Counted from the first letter of the stretch, positions 35,105 through 43,688 are shown. The stretch is 64,000 nucleotides of DNA from Bacillus sp. AFS015802 (GCF_002561455.1 NZ_NTUP01000012.1:75200-139199), one strand, 5' to 3'. A program made the numbers and translations. Notes: a model not told the origin generated them from the letters alone.

Positions 35105-36469
35105 TTAATAAAAAATCATATGAGCGATCGCTACGATCACAAGTAATGTTAAGAAAGTACGCTGCAGGAAGATGATGACCAGATCCTTGAAATCGACCGG
35201 GATCTTGGAACCGAGAAGCAGGCCGCCAACTTCAGACATATAGATTAATTGAGTAACAGATAAACAAGCGATGACAAAGCGTGTCAGCTCACTCTCGATT
35301 CCGGATCCAAAGATGGCTGGAAGGAACATATCGGCAAAACCGACAAGAATGGAGCGTGATGCTTCCGTCGCTTCCGGGATCTGCAGCAGCTCCAGGATCG
35401 GAATAAGGGGCATGCCGATGTATTCGAAGAACTTCGTATTCTCCGCCACAATCAGAGCCGTTGTTCCGATCGCCATGACGATGGGTGCCACACCCATCCA
35501 CATATCCAGCACATTTTTCATGCCGTCAGTGAAGAACTTGGATGCGCTGTTGTTGTTTTTCGCCTGGACAAGAGCCTGCTCGTAGCCATAACCGATACGG
35601 CTGTAGCCTTCAGGAATCACTTCCATCGTATCCTTTCCTTCCTGACCATTGAAATACGTGTCAGGCTTCCGGGATAAAGGCGGGATGCGCGGCAGTACAA
35701 TCGCTGCCAGGAGCCCTGATACGGCCACTGTAAGATAGAACGGGATAAAGTATTCCCCGAGATTCACCTGTGAAATGACAACCAGGCAGAAGGTGATGGA
35801 CACAACAGAGAAGGTAGTCCCGATGACCGCCGCTTCTTTCTTCGTATAATATCCATCTTCATATTGTTTGCTTGTCAGTAATACCCCGATTGTTCCGTCT
35901 CCCAACCAGGAAGCGAGACAATCGATGGAAGAGCGCCCTGGAAGTCCGAATACGGGACGCATAATTTTCGTTAGGAGTGCTCCGAATAATTCCAGTAAAC
36001 CAAAATTTAATAATAGCGGCAGGAATAGGCCTGCAAATAAAAACACAGAGAACAGAATGGTCAGTAGTCCATCCGGGTTTAATAGAAGCCCGCCCGTTGC
36101 ATCGGACCAGACCCATTCAGGTCCTAGTTTAAATAGAGTCATAATGGCAAAAATGGCCCCGAGCACCCTCACGACGACCCAAACAGGTCTTACGTCGAAT
36201 AAGCTCGAGAAAAACGGTGATTTTTCAATGAAACCGGGATGAAGCAGCTTTGTGATGAACGTCCCGATGACCGTGAGGATGATCAATCCTGTCATGATGG
36301 CCGGCACATAGCTTCCGATCCAATCCTGGAGAAGACCCGATAAGACTGCGATGGGGATCGTGATTCCATCTTTACCGGGAATCGGGATCATAAATAGAAA
36401 AACTCCCAATAAGGAAGGGATGATAAATCGTAAATGACTTGATAGTGTAAAGCGATGTTGCTGATTCAT
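35105..36469 (-). CDS. YjiH-family membrane protein (nucleoside recognition / Gate domain)
   Basis: A 454-residue integral membrane protein of the YjiH family, many hydrophobic helices. Typical parts are FIIPSLLGVFLFMIPIP, LPGRSSIDCLASWLGDGTIGVLLTSKQYEDGYYTKKEA near 195 and FADMFLPAIFGSGIESELTRFVIACLSVTQLIYMSEVG near 380, seen in Gate-domain proteins related to spore maturation proteins. Substrate unknown. RBS GAGGTGAA precedes ATG 36469. Confidence 0.8.
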   Translation of the reverse strand: MNQQHRFTLSSHLRFIIPSLLGVFLFMIPIPGKDGITIPIAVLSGLLQDWIGSYVPAIMTGLIILTVIGTFITKLLHPGFIEKSPFFSSLFDVRPVWVVVRVLGAIFAIMTLFKLGPEWVWSDATGGLLLNPDGLLTILFSVFLFAGLFLPLLLNFGLLELFGALLTKIMRPVFGLPGRSSIDCLASWLGDGTIGVLLTSKQYEDGYYTKKEAAVIGTTFSVVSITFCLVVISQVNLGEYFIPFYLTVAVSGLLAAIVLPRIPPLSRKPDTYFNGQEGKDTMEVIPEGYSRIGYGYEQALVQAKNNNSASKFFTDGMKNVLDMWMGVAPIVMAIGTTALIVAENTKFFEYIGMPLIPILELLQIPEATEASRSILVGFADMFLPAIFGSGIESELTRFVIACLSVTQLIYMSEVGGLLLGSKIPVDFKDLVIIFLQRTFLTLLVIVAIAHMIFY

Positions 36470-36841
36470 AAATTCACCTCAGAAGTAGTTGTAACGGAAA
36501 ATGAAACATTATTCATTCTAATGCATACATATAAATTTGTCCACAGGAAGTTCGGGCAAGGGAGATTATGTATTCCTCAGATGGTTTTCCCGAAGGATCA
36601 TATGGTGAAACATAAATTAGTAATAAAATCTAGTAAATGGTATATACAAAAAAGAAAGCGCTATCTTTCAGTACGCTTTCTATTTTACTAAAATTTTTAA
36701 AAATTTCAATAATAACTTAGACTCATTGGGGGAATTGACCTGAAAAGAATGAATAGATTATTTATTTTGAAAAAGGAGGTTTATCTCTTGTTTAAGAGGG
36801 TATTATGAATTCATATCTTGGATAGTCAGGAGTTGTAATCG
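36470..36841. other. Intergenic region upstream of sda
   Basis: About 370 bases without a credible gene. It contains a hairpin with a T-rich tail (GAAAGCG... CGCTTTC, 36652-36687), and TTGTCCACA (36537-36545), eight of nine bases of the DnaA box TTATCCACA. RBS AGGAG lies before sda. No clear SigA promoter was found. Confidence 0.45.
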
Positions 36842-36973
36842 ATGACGTCTTTAACAAAACTCACAGAAGAGCAATTGACCAATGTCTATCAACTGGCGCA
36901 GGAAGAAGGATTGGAAGAAGAATTTATTGAGATGTTAGAAGGGGAACTGGAGAGAAGGGAAAGTGTCCGATAG
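36842..36973 (+). CDS. sda: Sporulation histidine kinase inhibitor Sda
   Basis: A 43-residue Sda-like protein (MTSLTKLTEEQLTNVYQLAQ..., with EEEFIEMLEGELERRE). Sda in B. subtilis is a 46-residue helical hairpin that binds KinA and KinB and blocks sporulation when DNA replication is disturbed. The match is to the LxxEQLxxxYxxAxxxxLxxxFIxxLExEIxRR pattern. RBS AGGAG lies eight bases before ATG 36842. Followed by a terminator. A sporulation-kinase-like gene lies a few kb upstream. Confidence 0.85.
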   Translation: MTSLTKLTEEQLTNVYQLAQEEGLEEEFIEMLEGELERRESVR

Positions 36974-37012
36974 GAAGGAAGAATATAAAGATAATGAATG
37001 TCCATACATAAC

Positions 37013-37041
37013 GGCTGGTCTCCCGGGAGGTCGGCCTTTTT
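37013..37041 (+). terminator. Terminator of sda
   Basis: GGCTGGTCTC pairs with GAGGTCGGCC using wobble pairs, followed by TTTTT. Confidence 0.65.
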
Positions 37042-37048
37042 ATTGGCT

Positions 37049-37081
37049 AAAAAGCGCCACCCGTTTTGGATGGCGCTTTTG
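37049..37081 (-). terminator. Terminator of atoE-like gene
   Basis: AAGCGCCA-CC and GGA-TGGCGCTT form the stem; flanking A and T tracts allow use in both directions. Confidence 0.8.
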
Positions 37082-37087
37082 CTTGCA

Positions 37088-38401
37088 CTATAAGAATAGT
37101 AGTCCCAGTGAAATGACAATCCCACTGATGACAAGGATGATCACACAATACCCCATGATGTCCTTAGCCTTCAGTCCGGCGATGGCGAGAGCCGGTAGAG
37201 CCCAGAAAGGCTGGATCAAGTTGGTCCAGGCGTCCCCCCAAGCAACGGCCATTGCCGTCTTGGCGACGGAGGCATCGAGGGTTTGAGCCGCATCGAGCAT
37301 GATCGGGGCTTGAACGGCCCATTGCCCGCCACCTGAAGGAACGAAGAAGTTGACGATCCCCGCACTCAGGAAAGCAAAGAAGTAAAAAGTCACATCATTT
37401 GAGATCGACACGAAAGCCTCGCTCATGACGACCGCAAGTCCCGATGCCGTCATCATCCCCATGATCCCTGCATAGAAAGGGAACTGGATGACAATCCCGC
37501 TGGCCCCCTTGATCGCCTCTTGGACTGCGGCGAGGAAGCGCTTGGGCGTCCCATGAAACAGAATGCCGAGAAATAAGAATAAAAAGTTCACGATATCTAA
37601 ATTAAGAGCGAAACCATTTTTCACAAAGTACGAGAATAAGAACGCAATCCCGAGTACCGAAGCGACAATCGATAAAACCATACTGTTTTCCAGGCGATCT
37701 GCTGGTGTCATTGCTCCCTTTTCAAGAGAAACAGCCGTCTCATTGAAAAGCTCCGGGTCAACGGTTATGGTCTCGTCTTTAGCGGGCATCAACATCCTGT
37801 TGGCGATCGGCAGGACAATGAATAGCGCTGCGACGATGATGAGGGTGGACGTGGCAAAGATCGTCTCGCTTGTTGAAATCACCCCGATCAAATCCTGGAA
37901 CGGATGACCATCTGTCGCGATCGACAACGGGATGGAACCGGAAAAGCCCGCATGCCAGACGACAAATCCTGAATAGGCACTGGCGATGAGCAAACGATAA
38001 TCCACGCCCTTCACCCGTTTGGCCAATTCTTTTGCAAATAAAGCGCCGATGACAAGACCAAATCCCCAGTTTATCCAGCTTGCGATCATGGAAACGACCG
38101 TCACGATCACAATGGCGGCTCCGGGAGACTTTGCGAATGAAGCAAGAAAACCGAGGAACCTTTTAAAGAGTGGGCTGCTTGCAAGGACATACCCTGTCAC
38201 GAGAACCAGCACCATCTGCATGGAAAAGGCAAGCAGGCTCCAGAAACCGTCCCCCCAATACTGAACCATCTCAAGACTTGAACTTTCAGTGAAAATAAGG
38301 CCAAGCCCGAAAACGGCCAGCGTTAAAATCACCACAAATAAAAATGGATCAGGCAGATAACGCTGCATGATTTTGTTTGACAATGAGATAAGACCTTTCA
38401 T
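37088..38401 (-). CDS. atoE: Short-chain fatty acid transporter AtoE family
   Basis: A 437-residue membrane protein of the AtoE/ScfA family, which takes up short-chain fatty acids such as butyrate. Features: YLPDPFLFVVILTLAVFGLGL at the start, IASWINWGFGLVIGALFAKELAK near 105, WHAGFSGSIPLSIAT near 155 and FFVPSGGGQWAVQAPIMLDAAQTL near 355. RBS GGGGGATT precedes ATG 38401. No atoDA genes are near, so the substrate is inferred from family only. Confidence 0.85.
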   Translation of the reverse strand: MKGLISLSNKIMQRYLPDPFLFVVILTLAVFGLGLIFTESSSLEMVQYWGDGFWSLLAFSMQMVLVLVTGYVLASSPLFKRFLGFLASFAKSPGAAIVIVTVVSMIASWINWGFGLVIGALFAKELAKRVKGVDYRLLIASAYSGFVVWHAGFSGSIPLSIATDGHPFQDLIGVISTSETIFATSTLIIVAALFIVLPIANRMLMPAKDETITVDPELFNETAVSLEKGAMTPADRLENSMVLSIVASVLGIAFLFSYFVKNGFALNLDIVNFLFLFLGILFHGTPKRFLAAVQEAIKGASGIVIQFPFYAGIMGMMTASGLAVVMSEAFVSISNDVTFYFFAFLSAGIVNFFVPSGGGQWAVQAPIMLDAAQTLDASVAKTAMAVAWGDAWTNLIQPFWALPALAIAGLKAKDIMGYCVIILVISGIVISLGLLFL

Positions 38402-38595
38402 GTGAATCCCCCTATTTTTTAATATGCATCTTACCTATTCTTCTATAGTTGTGTATGAAAACCCTTTCAAATTACAAAATTCAGAATTTTAATATTGTGC
38501 AGTGATCTGGGGAGATTAATCAGTATAAAACGTTAAATGTTTCATGATACAATGACTAAATTAAGAATATTCAACAACAGGAAGGTGTCTACAAG

Positions 38596-39465
38596 ATGAT
38601 CACATTCATTGCTACAGATATGGACGGAACGTTATTAAACGAAAATCAGGAAATCAGTGAAGCGAATAAACAGGCGATCCTGGATGCACAGCAGCAGGGA
38701 ATCGAAGTGGTTGTCGCAACAGGCAGATCATATGAAGAAGCCCGCTACGTCATACAGGATGCCGGTATCTCATGTGATATCGTCTGTGCCAATGGGGCAG
38801 AGGTTAGGAATAAGCAGGGGGACATCATCTATCAGGCCGGAATTGAATCAGCACGGGCAAAAGAGATTGCCGCGGCCCTGAATGAAACCGGCATATATTT
38901 TGAAATCTACACAGACCAGGGAACGTATACGGAAAACTATGAGATGGGTGTCGAGTTGATCGTCGATATCTTCACGACGGCCAATCCAGGCATAACGGAA
39001 GAACAGGTGAGACAAACTGCCAGGGAACGATTTGAAAAAGGGCATATCAAGCTGGTGGAAGACTATGGCGTTTTATTCGAGGATGATTCCCAGCTTGTTT
39101 ACAAATTCCTTGTCTTCTCTTTTGATGATAAGCAGTTAAAGGAAGCGAACGATAAATTAAGTCAACTATCAGGCATTGCCATCAGCTCATCCGGTAAAGA
39201 GAATATTGAAGTGAATAGTGCGGAAGCCCAAAAAGGAGTCGCACTAGAAAAGCTCCTGAATGACAAGGGATTGTCGGCAGAGAATGCCATGGCCATGGGG
39301 GATAACCTTAATGACCTGTCCATGATGAAAGTAGTCGGAAGACCCGTTGCCATGGGGAATGCCCTTGATCAGATAAGAGAATTCTGCCCGTTCATCACGG
39401 CAACCAATCGTGAAGATGGTGTCGCAAAAGCGATCCGTGAGGTCATTCAGCAGACAGCTAAGTAA
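38596..39465 (+). CDS. Cof-type HAD-IIB hydrolase
   Basis: A 289-residue sugar phosphatase-like HAD protein with a Cof-type cap. Motif I FIATDMDGTLLNENQEI, motif II VVATGRS near 40, and motif III/IV AMAMGDNLNDLSMMKVVGRPVAMGNA near 235 are all visible, with the catalytic Asp pair. The family dephosphorylates sugar phosphates, FMN or pyridoxal phosphate; the substrate is not predictable. RBS AGGAAGG lies before ATG 38596. Confidence 0.9.
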   Translation: MITFIATDMDGTLLNENQEISEANKQAILDAQQQGIEVVVATGRSYEEARYVIQDAGISCDIVCANGAEVRNKQGDIIYQAGIESARAKEIAAALNETGIYFEIYTDQGTYTENYEMGVELIVDIFTTANPGITEEQVRQTARERFEKGHIKLVEDYGVLFEDDSQLVYKFLVFSFDDKQLKEANDKLSQLSGIAISSSGKENIEVNSAEAQKGVALEKLLNDKGLSAENAMAMGDNLNDLSMMKVVGRPVAMGNALDQIREFCPFITATNREDGVAKAIREVIQQTAK

Positions 39466-39521
39466 TGAGAACATCTTCCGTTGTCCATACTGGTAAAAAA
39501 AGCTAAGAGGAGCTAATCGAA

Positions 39522-40613
39522 ATGAAAATCAAAAGAAGTTGCCTCATATTGATCATTGGTCAGAGCTTACTACTAAGTGCGTGTTCGTTCGGGCAGCGGG
39601 ATGTACAGCAGGAAGAAAGTGAATCGGTCACCAATCCGGGTGTCGAGAGCAACGTGGTAGCCAAAGACCTCTCCATTCCCTGGTCCATCCAGAAGTCGGA
39701 TGGTGTCTTCTACCTTACCCAGCGAACCGGTGGAATCGTTGTAATCCGGGATGGGAAGAAAACCGTCATGCAAACCAGTCTTTCCAAGCCGTTATCCAAA
39801 CGTCCTGAAGCGGGACTGTTAGGATTTGTCCTTCATCCGGACTTCAAGGCCAATCAGCAAGCCTTTGCCTATTATACGTATGATGATTCGGGAGGCGCTT
39901 ACAACCGGGTCGTGTTACTGAAACGGAAGGAAAACCGATGGAACGAGGAAAACGTCCTGTTGGACCGGATTCCAAGCGGTCAATATCATCAAGGTGGCAG
40001 GCTTGAAATCAGTCCCGATCATAAACTCTTCATTACGACGGGGGATGCCACCAAGCAGGCAAAGGCTCAGGATCTTTCATTCATAGGCGGGAAAATTCTC
40101 CGCATGGATCTCGATGGCGGGATCCCGGCAGACAATCCATTCAACGATTCATATGTCTACAGCTACGGGCACCGGAACCCCCAAGGCCTCGCCTGGAATC
40201 AGGATGGGGATTTATATGAAACGGAACATGGACCGAATGGCTTTGATGAAATCAACTTGATCAAGGCCGGTAACAATTACGGCTGGCCGAAGATCACAGG
40301 GAGTGAGAAGGGAGAATCCTTGATTTCCCCTCTGGTGCACTCAGGAGAACCTTCATGGGCCCCATCAGGAGCGGACTTCTGGAATGGGGACTTAGTGTTT
40401 GCTTCCCTCGCCGGTCAAGCCGTGAAGCGGTTTGATACAGAAACGAATCAGGTGTCCGATTTGCTGACCGGTTTTGGGCGTGTCAGGGATGTATTGGTCG
40501 AAGGGGACACCCTTTATTTTGTGTCCAATAACACAGATGGACGGGGAATCCCCCGTGAGAATGATGATAAGCTGTATGAGGTGGATTTGAAGTCAGTGAT
40601 GAATGAACAATAG
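39522..40613 (+). CDS. PQQ-dependent sugar dehydrogenase-like lipoprotein
   Basis: A 363-residue lipoprotein: N-terminus MKIKRSCLILIIGQSLLLSAC with lipobox LLSAC. The mature part is a GdhB/YliI-like beta-propeller: LSKRPEAGLLGFVLHPDF, GRLEISPDHKLFITTGD, YSYGHRNPQGLAW, ETEHGPNGFDEINLIKAGNNYGWP. The His and Glu-His residues match the PQQ site of aldose sugar dehydrogenases. Whether this organism makes PQQ is not visible here. RBS AAGAGGAG precedes the ATG. Confidence 0.85.
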   Translation: MKIKRSCLILIIGQSLLLSACSFGQRDVQQEESESVTNPGVESNVVAKDLSIPWSIQKSDGVFYLTQRTGGIVVIRDGKKTVMQTSLSKPLSKRPEAGLLGFVLHPDFKANQQAFAYYTYDDSGGAYNRVVLLKRKENRWNEENVLLDRIPSGQYHQGGRLEISPDHKLFITTGDATKQAKAQDLSFIGGKILRMDLDGGIPADNPFNDSYVYSYGHRNPQGLAWNQDGDLYETEHGPNGFDEINLIKAGNNYGWPKITGSEKGESLISPLVHSGEPSWAPSGADFWNGDLVFASLAGQAVKRFDTETNQVSDLLTGFGRVRDVLVEGDTLYFVSNNTDGRGIPRENDDKLYEVDLKSVMNEQ

Positions 40614-40622
40614 AGAACCGGA

Positions 40623-40651
40623 AACCTTCCTGCGCCCAGGAAGGTTTTTTT
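40623..40651 (+). terminator. Terminator of the sugar dehydrogenase gene
   Basis: AACCTTCCTG, loop CGCC, CAGGAAGGTT, then TTTTT. Confidence 0.9.
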
Positions 40652-40653
40652 GA

Positions 40654-40683
40654 TAAAAAAAGAACACGCTTTTTAAGCGTGTT
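40654..40683 (-). terminator. Terminator of the holin-like toxin gene
   Basis: AACACGCTT, loop TTT, AAGCGTGTT; on the minus strand it is followed by TTTTTTT. It begins at the stop codon of the toxin gene. Confidence 0.85.
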
Positions 40684-40775
40684 TACGAACGTCTATTTTC
40701 ATCATTGCTGTTCATAATTGCAATCACAAACATCCCAAAGCTGAGCATCAGAGATAATACTTCGAATGTATTCAT
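40683..40775 (-). CDS. Putative holin-like type I toxin peptide
   Basis: A 30-residue peptide (MNTFEVLSLMLSFGMFVIAI then MNSNDENRRS) with one hydrophobic helix and a charged tail, the pattern of Bacillus type I toxins (TxpA, BsrG and putative holin-like toxins, M-x-x-FE-x-L-x-L-M-x-x-F). RBS AAGGAGG lies ten bases before ATG 40775. An antisense RNA antitoxin would be expected over its 3' end, but I cannot identify it. The neighbouring terminators delimit a compact transcript. Confidence 0.65.
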   Translation of the reverse strand: MNTFEVLSLMLSFGMFVIAIMNSNDENRRS

Positions 40776-40864
40776 GTATACATCGCCTCCTTACTCTAAG
40801 GCTTCCCGGATCCAAGATTGTCCTATACGCTTCAAAAAAGATCTATTTTTGCTGTTAAAGGAGA

Positions 40865-41003
40865 AATTGGTGGTTGATTTCCGCTCCAGGTGCTCGCTTT
40901 CCGCGGGGCGTGAGTTGAGCCTCCTCGGGCGTTGCCCTGTGGGGTCTCAACTTTCCCGCTATTCCCGCAGGAGTCGAGCACCTTCCGCTCCAATCAACTT
41001 CTA
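40865..41003. repeat. Intergenic repeat element, full copy
   Basis: The left part (GGTTGATTTCCGCTCCAGG, then GTGCTCG) and the right part (CGAGCACC, then TTCCGCTCCAATCAAC) contain inverted repeats (GGTGCTCG/CGAGCACC, TTGATT/AATCAA) and a direct repeat TTCCGCTCCA (40879-40888, 40983-40992). Related copies lie at 43963 and 56962. It is no gene; the element looks like a Bacillaceae intergenic palindromic repeat. Confidence 0.8.
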
Positions 41004-41136
41004 AGCAAAGATTTTAAATAAACAAATCTCACCATGACCCTTTAGCAATCAGCACATTGATAGATACAGGGGTCATCGCATGTTAAATGCATGAAAGTAT
41101 GGGTATCGGGCGAAACTCTACATGAAAACAGCTAAA

Positions 41137-41182
41137 ATAAAAAGCATGAAACCTCTCTTAAATCAAGGTTTCATGCTTTTTA
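41137..41182 (-). terminator. Terminator of the yvrJ operon
   Basis: AAAAGCATGAAACCT pairs with AGGTTTCATGCTTTT over an 11-base loop; T-rich on both strands. Confidence 0.85.
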
Positions 41183-41300
41183 TCGTAATTTAATTTAAGC
41201 AGGTATACATCCTCACAGTCGATACGAAGGATGTTGGTTGAAAGGGAGGCTCTTTTGTACCGTTTGGTAAATGTGAGTTATCCCTGGGGGAAGGCGGATG

Positions 41301-41453
41301 TTATTTCCCGTTATCATTTAATGACTTTGACAGGGCGTGAATGGCTAGTTCGAGCTGTTCCAATTTCTTCTCAAGCTTTACTAACAGAAAGAGTGTGACG
41401 GCAATGGGAAATCCGAAATTACCTAGTAATTGAACAAATACGGAATAATCCAT
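41301..41453 (-). CDS. yvrJ: YvrJ-family small membrane protein (holin-like)
   Basis: A 50-residue protein: MDYSVFVQLLGNFGFPIAVT, then LFLLVKLEKKLEQLE and a charged tail ending in LNDNGK. One membrane helix with a short N-terminus and cationic/charged C-terminal helix, as in YvrJ and small holin-like proteins. In B. subtilis yvrJ is a SigO-dependent gene. RBS AAGGAGGAG precedes ATG 41453. It follows two leaderless peptidoglycan hydrolase genes in the same operon. Confidence 0.78.
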   Translation of the reverse strand: MDYSVFVQLLGNFGFPIAVTLFLLVKLEKKLEQLELAIHALSKSLNDNGK

Positions 41454-41485
41454 TTATGCTCCTCCTTTCAGATTAGCCTAACCTG

Positions 41486-42028
41486 TTAGAGATTCAGTGC
41501 ATTTCCGATGCCTGAAGCAATTGCATGTGATAGTCCCGTGATGAAGGTCGGATCTTTTAAGAGGTTCGTATCATTGACGCTGTCGATAAAGAGATTTTCA
41601 AGTAAGATCGCTGGCATGGAAGTTTCTCTCAATACGGCGAAGTCCGCTTCTTTTTGACCTCGGTCCCGTAATCCGTAACCAGAAAGAAAATCCATGATTC
41701 TCCCATGCATGACGTCCTGTCGTCGCCCTGTTTCAGAAGAACTGGTACCCGGATAAATGTAGCTTTCAAAGCCAGTGCCTCCACCTGCATTGTGATGAAG
41801 GGATACGAAGTAAGACGCTCCTAGTGCATTGGCGAAGTCGGCCCGCTCTGATAGTCCGACATAGCGATCCGTTTCCCTGGTTAAACGTACATCCGCATTA
41901 TAGTCCGCTTCCAAGAGTTGTTTCACGTTCATCCCTATCGTTAACGTGAGGTTCTTTTCCTGCAGTCCGTTACCCATTGCCCCGGGGTCTGTTCCCCCGT
42001 GGCCTGGATCAAGTACGATGATTGGCAT
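41486..42028 (-). CDS. N-acetylmuramoyl-L-alanine amidase (Amidase_3), without signal peptide
   Basis: A 180-residue zinc amidase that cuts the bond between N-acetylmuramate and L-alanine in peptidoglycan. Motifs: IIVLDPGHGGTDPGAMG (zinc His near residue 9), then KNLTLT with Glu, SLHHNAGG (zinc His near 77) and ILLENLFIDS with catalytic Glu near 142. It begins directly with MPIIVLDPGHGG and has no signal peptide or wall-binding domain, so, like phage endolysins, it needs help to leave the cell. Confidence 0.9.
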   Translation of the reverse strand: MPIIVLDPGHGGTDPGAMGNGLQEKNLTLTIGMNVKQLLEADYNADVRLTRETDRYVGLSERADFANALGASYFVSLHHNAGGGTGFESYIYPGTSSSETGRRQDVMHGRIMDFLSGYGLRDRGQKEADFAVLRETSMPAILLENLFIDSVNDTNLLKDPTFITGLSHAIASGIGNALNL

Positions 42029-42049
42029 ATAGTATCCCCCTTCCTATTT

Positions 42050-42682
42050 TTAAGCCCAGTAATACGACCCGGCACCATACGGGTATTCAATGCGGCTGTC
42101 ATTATGAACGAATGTAGAGTACTTGATGATCCCGCTGAATCCGCATGTTTTAGCGACTTCTGCCACTTGAGTAGGTGTTTTTCCTGATGGATCGACATCC
42201 GCTGCGATTCCATAGGTATGCATACTGTTGGAGGCACCCCCGACATTTCGATTATGAGAGATGCTTCTGAATCCGGAGTTGATGACAACGGGTGGGTTCC
42301 CCAGTTTTTTTCGAAGGGCTTCGAGCTTGTACATGAGTCGTCGCACATTCTCTTTTACCTGAGTAGAGCCGACATTCCCTCCGGAAAAACCACTTCCATC
42401 CTTGGAGTAGAACTCACTGAATGCAAAGTTGGCCGTCGATCCATCGCTGTCTTCCAGGGCATTCAATTGACTGTGTGTCTGAGGTCCGGCGATTCCGTCA
42501 GCTGAAAGTCCGTATGCACTTTGGAATCGTTTAACAGCTGCTTCCGTTCCAGGTCCGAATGCCCCATCCACCGATACATATGTCTTCGAAGGAGAACTTG
42601 CCGCCCAGCCCGCAACGCGGATTTGAAGTTCCTTTACGTCACTGCCTGAGTCACCTTGTCGTAATGTTCGTGTCCAATTCAT
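42050..42682 (-). CDS. Peptidoglycan-binding M15A-type peptidase, without signal peptide
   Basis: A 210-residue protein. Residues about 5-75 are a PG_binding_1 domain (LRQGDSGSDVKELQIRVAGW, FGPGTEAAVKRFQSAYGLSADGIAGP). The C-terminal half is an M15A peptidase with VINSGFRS, NSMHTYGIAADVD (zinc His, Asp) and FVHNDSR near residue 192. The enzyme would cut peptide bonds in wall stem peptides. No signal peptide is seen. It is first in the operon M15-amidase-yvrJ. Confidence 0.85.
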   Translation of the reverse strand: MNWTRTLRQGDSGSDVKELQIRVAGWAASSPSKTYVSVDGAFGPGTEAAVKRFQSAYGLSADGIAGPQTHSQLNALEDSDGSTANFAFSEFYSKDGSGFSGGNVGSTQVKENVRRLMYKLEALRKKLGNPPVVINSGFRSISHNRNVGGASNSMHTYGIAADVDPSGKTPTQVAEVAKTCGFSGIIKYSTFVHNDSRIEYPYGAGSYYWA

Positions 42683-42774
42683 TCAACATCGCTCCCTTAA
42701 TATCGTTTAGGCAGAGGGATGAAAGAGGAAGAAAGGCCATCCCAATCTCTCTTCCTCTTTGTTGTTTGCCTTAC

Positions 42775-42812
42775 ACTGTATAAAGAACCGTTCGATGGAT
42801 AAATGACAACCT
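42775..42812 (-). promoter_or_regulatory. Promoter-like element of the hydrolase operon, shared with sigO
   Basis: Minus strand AGGTTGT (42806-42812), 18 bases, TTCTTTATACAGT (42775-42787). Nearly the same pair lies upstream of the sigma factor gene at 43762-43800. It is a good candidate for a SigO/RsoA-type promoter. Confidence 0.6.
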
Positions 42813-42848
42813 GTATTCAAAAAATCCATCCAGAAGATATAGTCATAG

Positions 42849-42885
42849 AAAAAGGACAAGCACCCGTATGTGGGCGCTTGTCCTT
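42849..42885 (-). terminator. Terminator of rsoA-like gene
   Basis: AAGGACAAGC and GCTTGTCCTT stem with GC extension over a short loop, then TTTTT on the minus strand. Confidence 0.85.
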
Positions 42886-42888
42886 CCA

Positions 42889-43110
42889 TTATTGTTCTTT
42901 TAGATCAAACAACCCCGGTACATTTTCCAGAGAATAGTCCCGCACATACCGGACCAATTTCATCTTTAATTCCTGTTCGAGATCATCTCTGTAGTCAACC
43001 CGGGTTAAATACAAGGATTTCTTTATTTTCGGTTCGAACGTCCGGATGACCTTCGTTTCATATTCTGAGTCATTTTGAGCTTCTTTGACGAGATCGTATA
43101 GAATTCCCAT
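42889..43110 (-). CDS. rsoA: RsoA-like sigma-O co-factor protein
   Basis: A 73-residue protein (MGILYDLVKEAQNDSEYETK..., with LYLTRVDYRDDLEQELKMKLVRYVRDY). In B. subtilis RsoA (YvrHa, 79 residues) acts as a small sigma region-2-like partner that binds SigO and DNA to form a two-part sigma factor. The YRDDLEQELKMKL stretch looks like sigma region 2. It starts three bases after the sigO-like stop. Assignment rests on similarity to the family and on this neighbour. Confidence 0.75.
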   Translation of the reverse strand: MGILYDLVKEAQNDSEYETKVIRTFEPKIKKSLYLTRVDYRDDLEQELKMKLVRYVRDYSLENVPGLFDLKEQ

Positions 43111-43112
43111 GG

Positions 43113-43688
43113 TTATGATTCTCCTTTTTCTAAAATGAATTTTAAGTGGCGTAAAGCTTTTCGGTGGGTTTTAGAGACGGCCTGCTGGGATATCCCAAGC
43201 ATTCTGGCGATCTCCGTATCGGATAATTCCTGTACATAGGCTAAATCCAGGATATGCTTCTGTTTGTCGGTCAGCGTGTGATAGGCCTGCAGGAGTTCTT
43301 CGTTCTCCAGGCATTCCGTTAAGGTCGAATAATTGGTGAAAGGGGCAATGTCCGATGCCGGGTCCGGCACAAGATCAATATACGACCCACCATCCTCATC
43401 CACCTGTTTATCCAGGGTGAGAGGATGTCGTTCGCCATATTTTCTTATATGCTTGTCAAAGTTCACGCTGTGAAAATAAAGGGATGAACTGACGTAAGAG
43501 GTAAACCGTATATCAAAATAATGGGCTTTAAAGGCTTCGTTTAAGTGTTCTTCCTTCCTTGCACTGGGGTGACGTAAAAAATCTTCGACTAACTTCCGAT
43601 TCTCCGATTGACTGATAAAGGACTCAACGGCTTTATTTTTTTTGAGATGAGGATAATGACGATAAAATTCACTCACTAATGAATCCAT
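43113..43688 (-). CDS. sigO: SigO-like RNA polymerase sigma factor
   Basis: A 191-residue protein with C-terminal sigma region 4: LTDKQKHILDLAYVQELSDTEIARMLGISQQAVSKTHRKALRHL. In B. subtilis SigO (YvrI) works only with RsoA and turns on oxdC, yvrJ and its own genes. The N-terminal 100 residues (LVSEFYRHYPHLKKNKAVESFI) are less conserved. ATG 43688 is supported by GGTGGTG; TTG/GTG codons upstream are in frame. A LexA box lies just upstream of the RBS. Confidence 0.8.
   Translation of the reverse strand: MDSLVSEFYRHYPHLKKNKAVESFISQSENRKLVEDFLRHPSARKEEHLNEAFKAHYFDIRFTSYVSSSLYFHSVNFDKHIRKYGERHPLTLDKQVDEDGGSYIDLVPDPASDIAPFTNYSTLTECLENEELLQAYHTLTDKQKHILDLAYVQELSDTEIARMLGISQQAVSKTHRKALRHLKFILEKGES

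Noticed and set aside
36455-36691. 78-residue plus-strand open frame
   Set aside because: It spans a terminator-like hairpin, has no RBS and no family pattern.
40705-41004. 99-residue plus-strand open frame
   Set aside because: It lies antisense to the small toxin gene and over the repeat element; no RBS.
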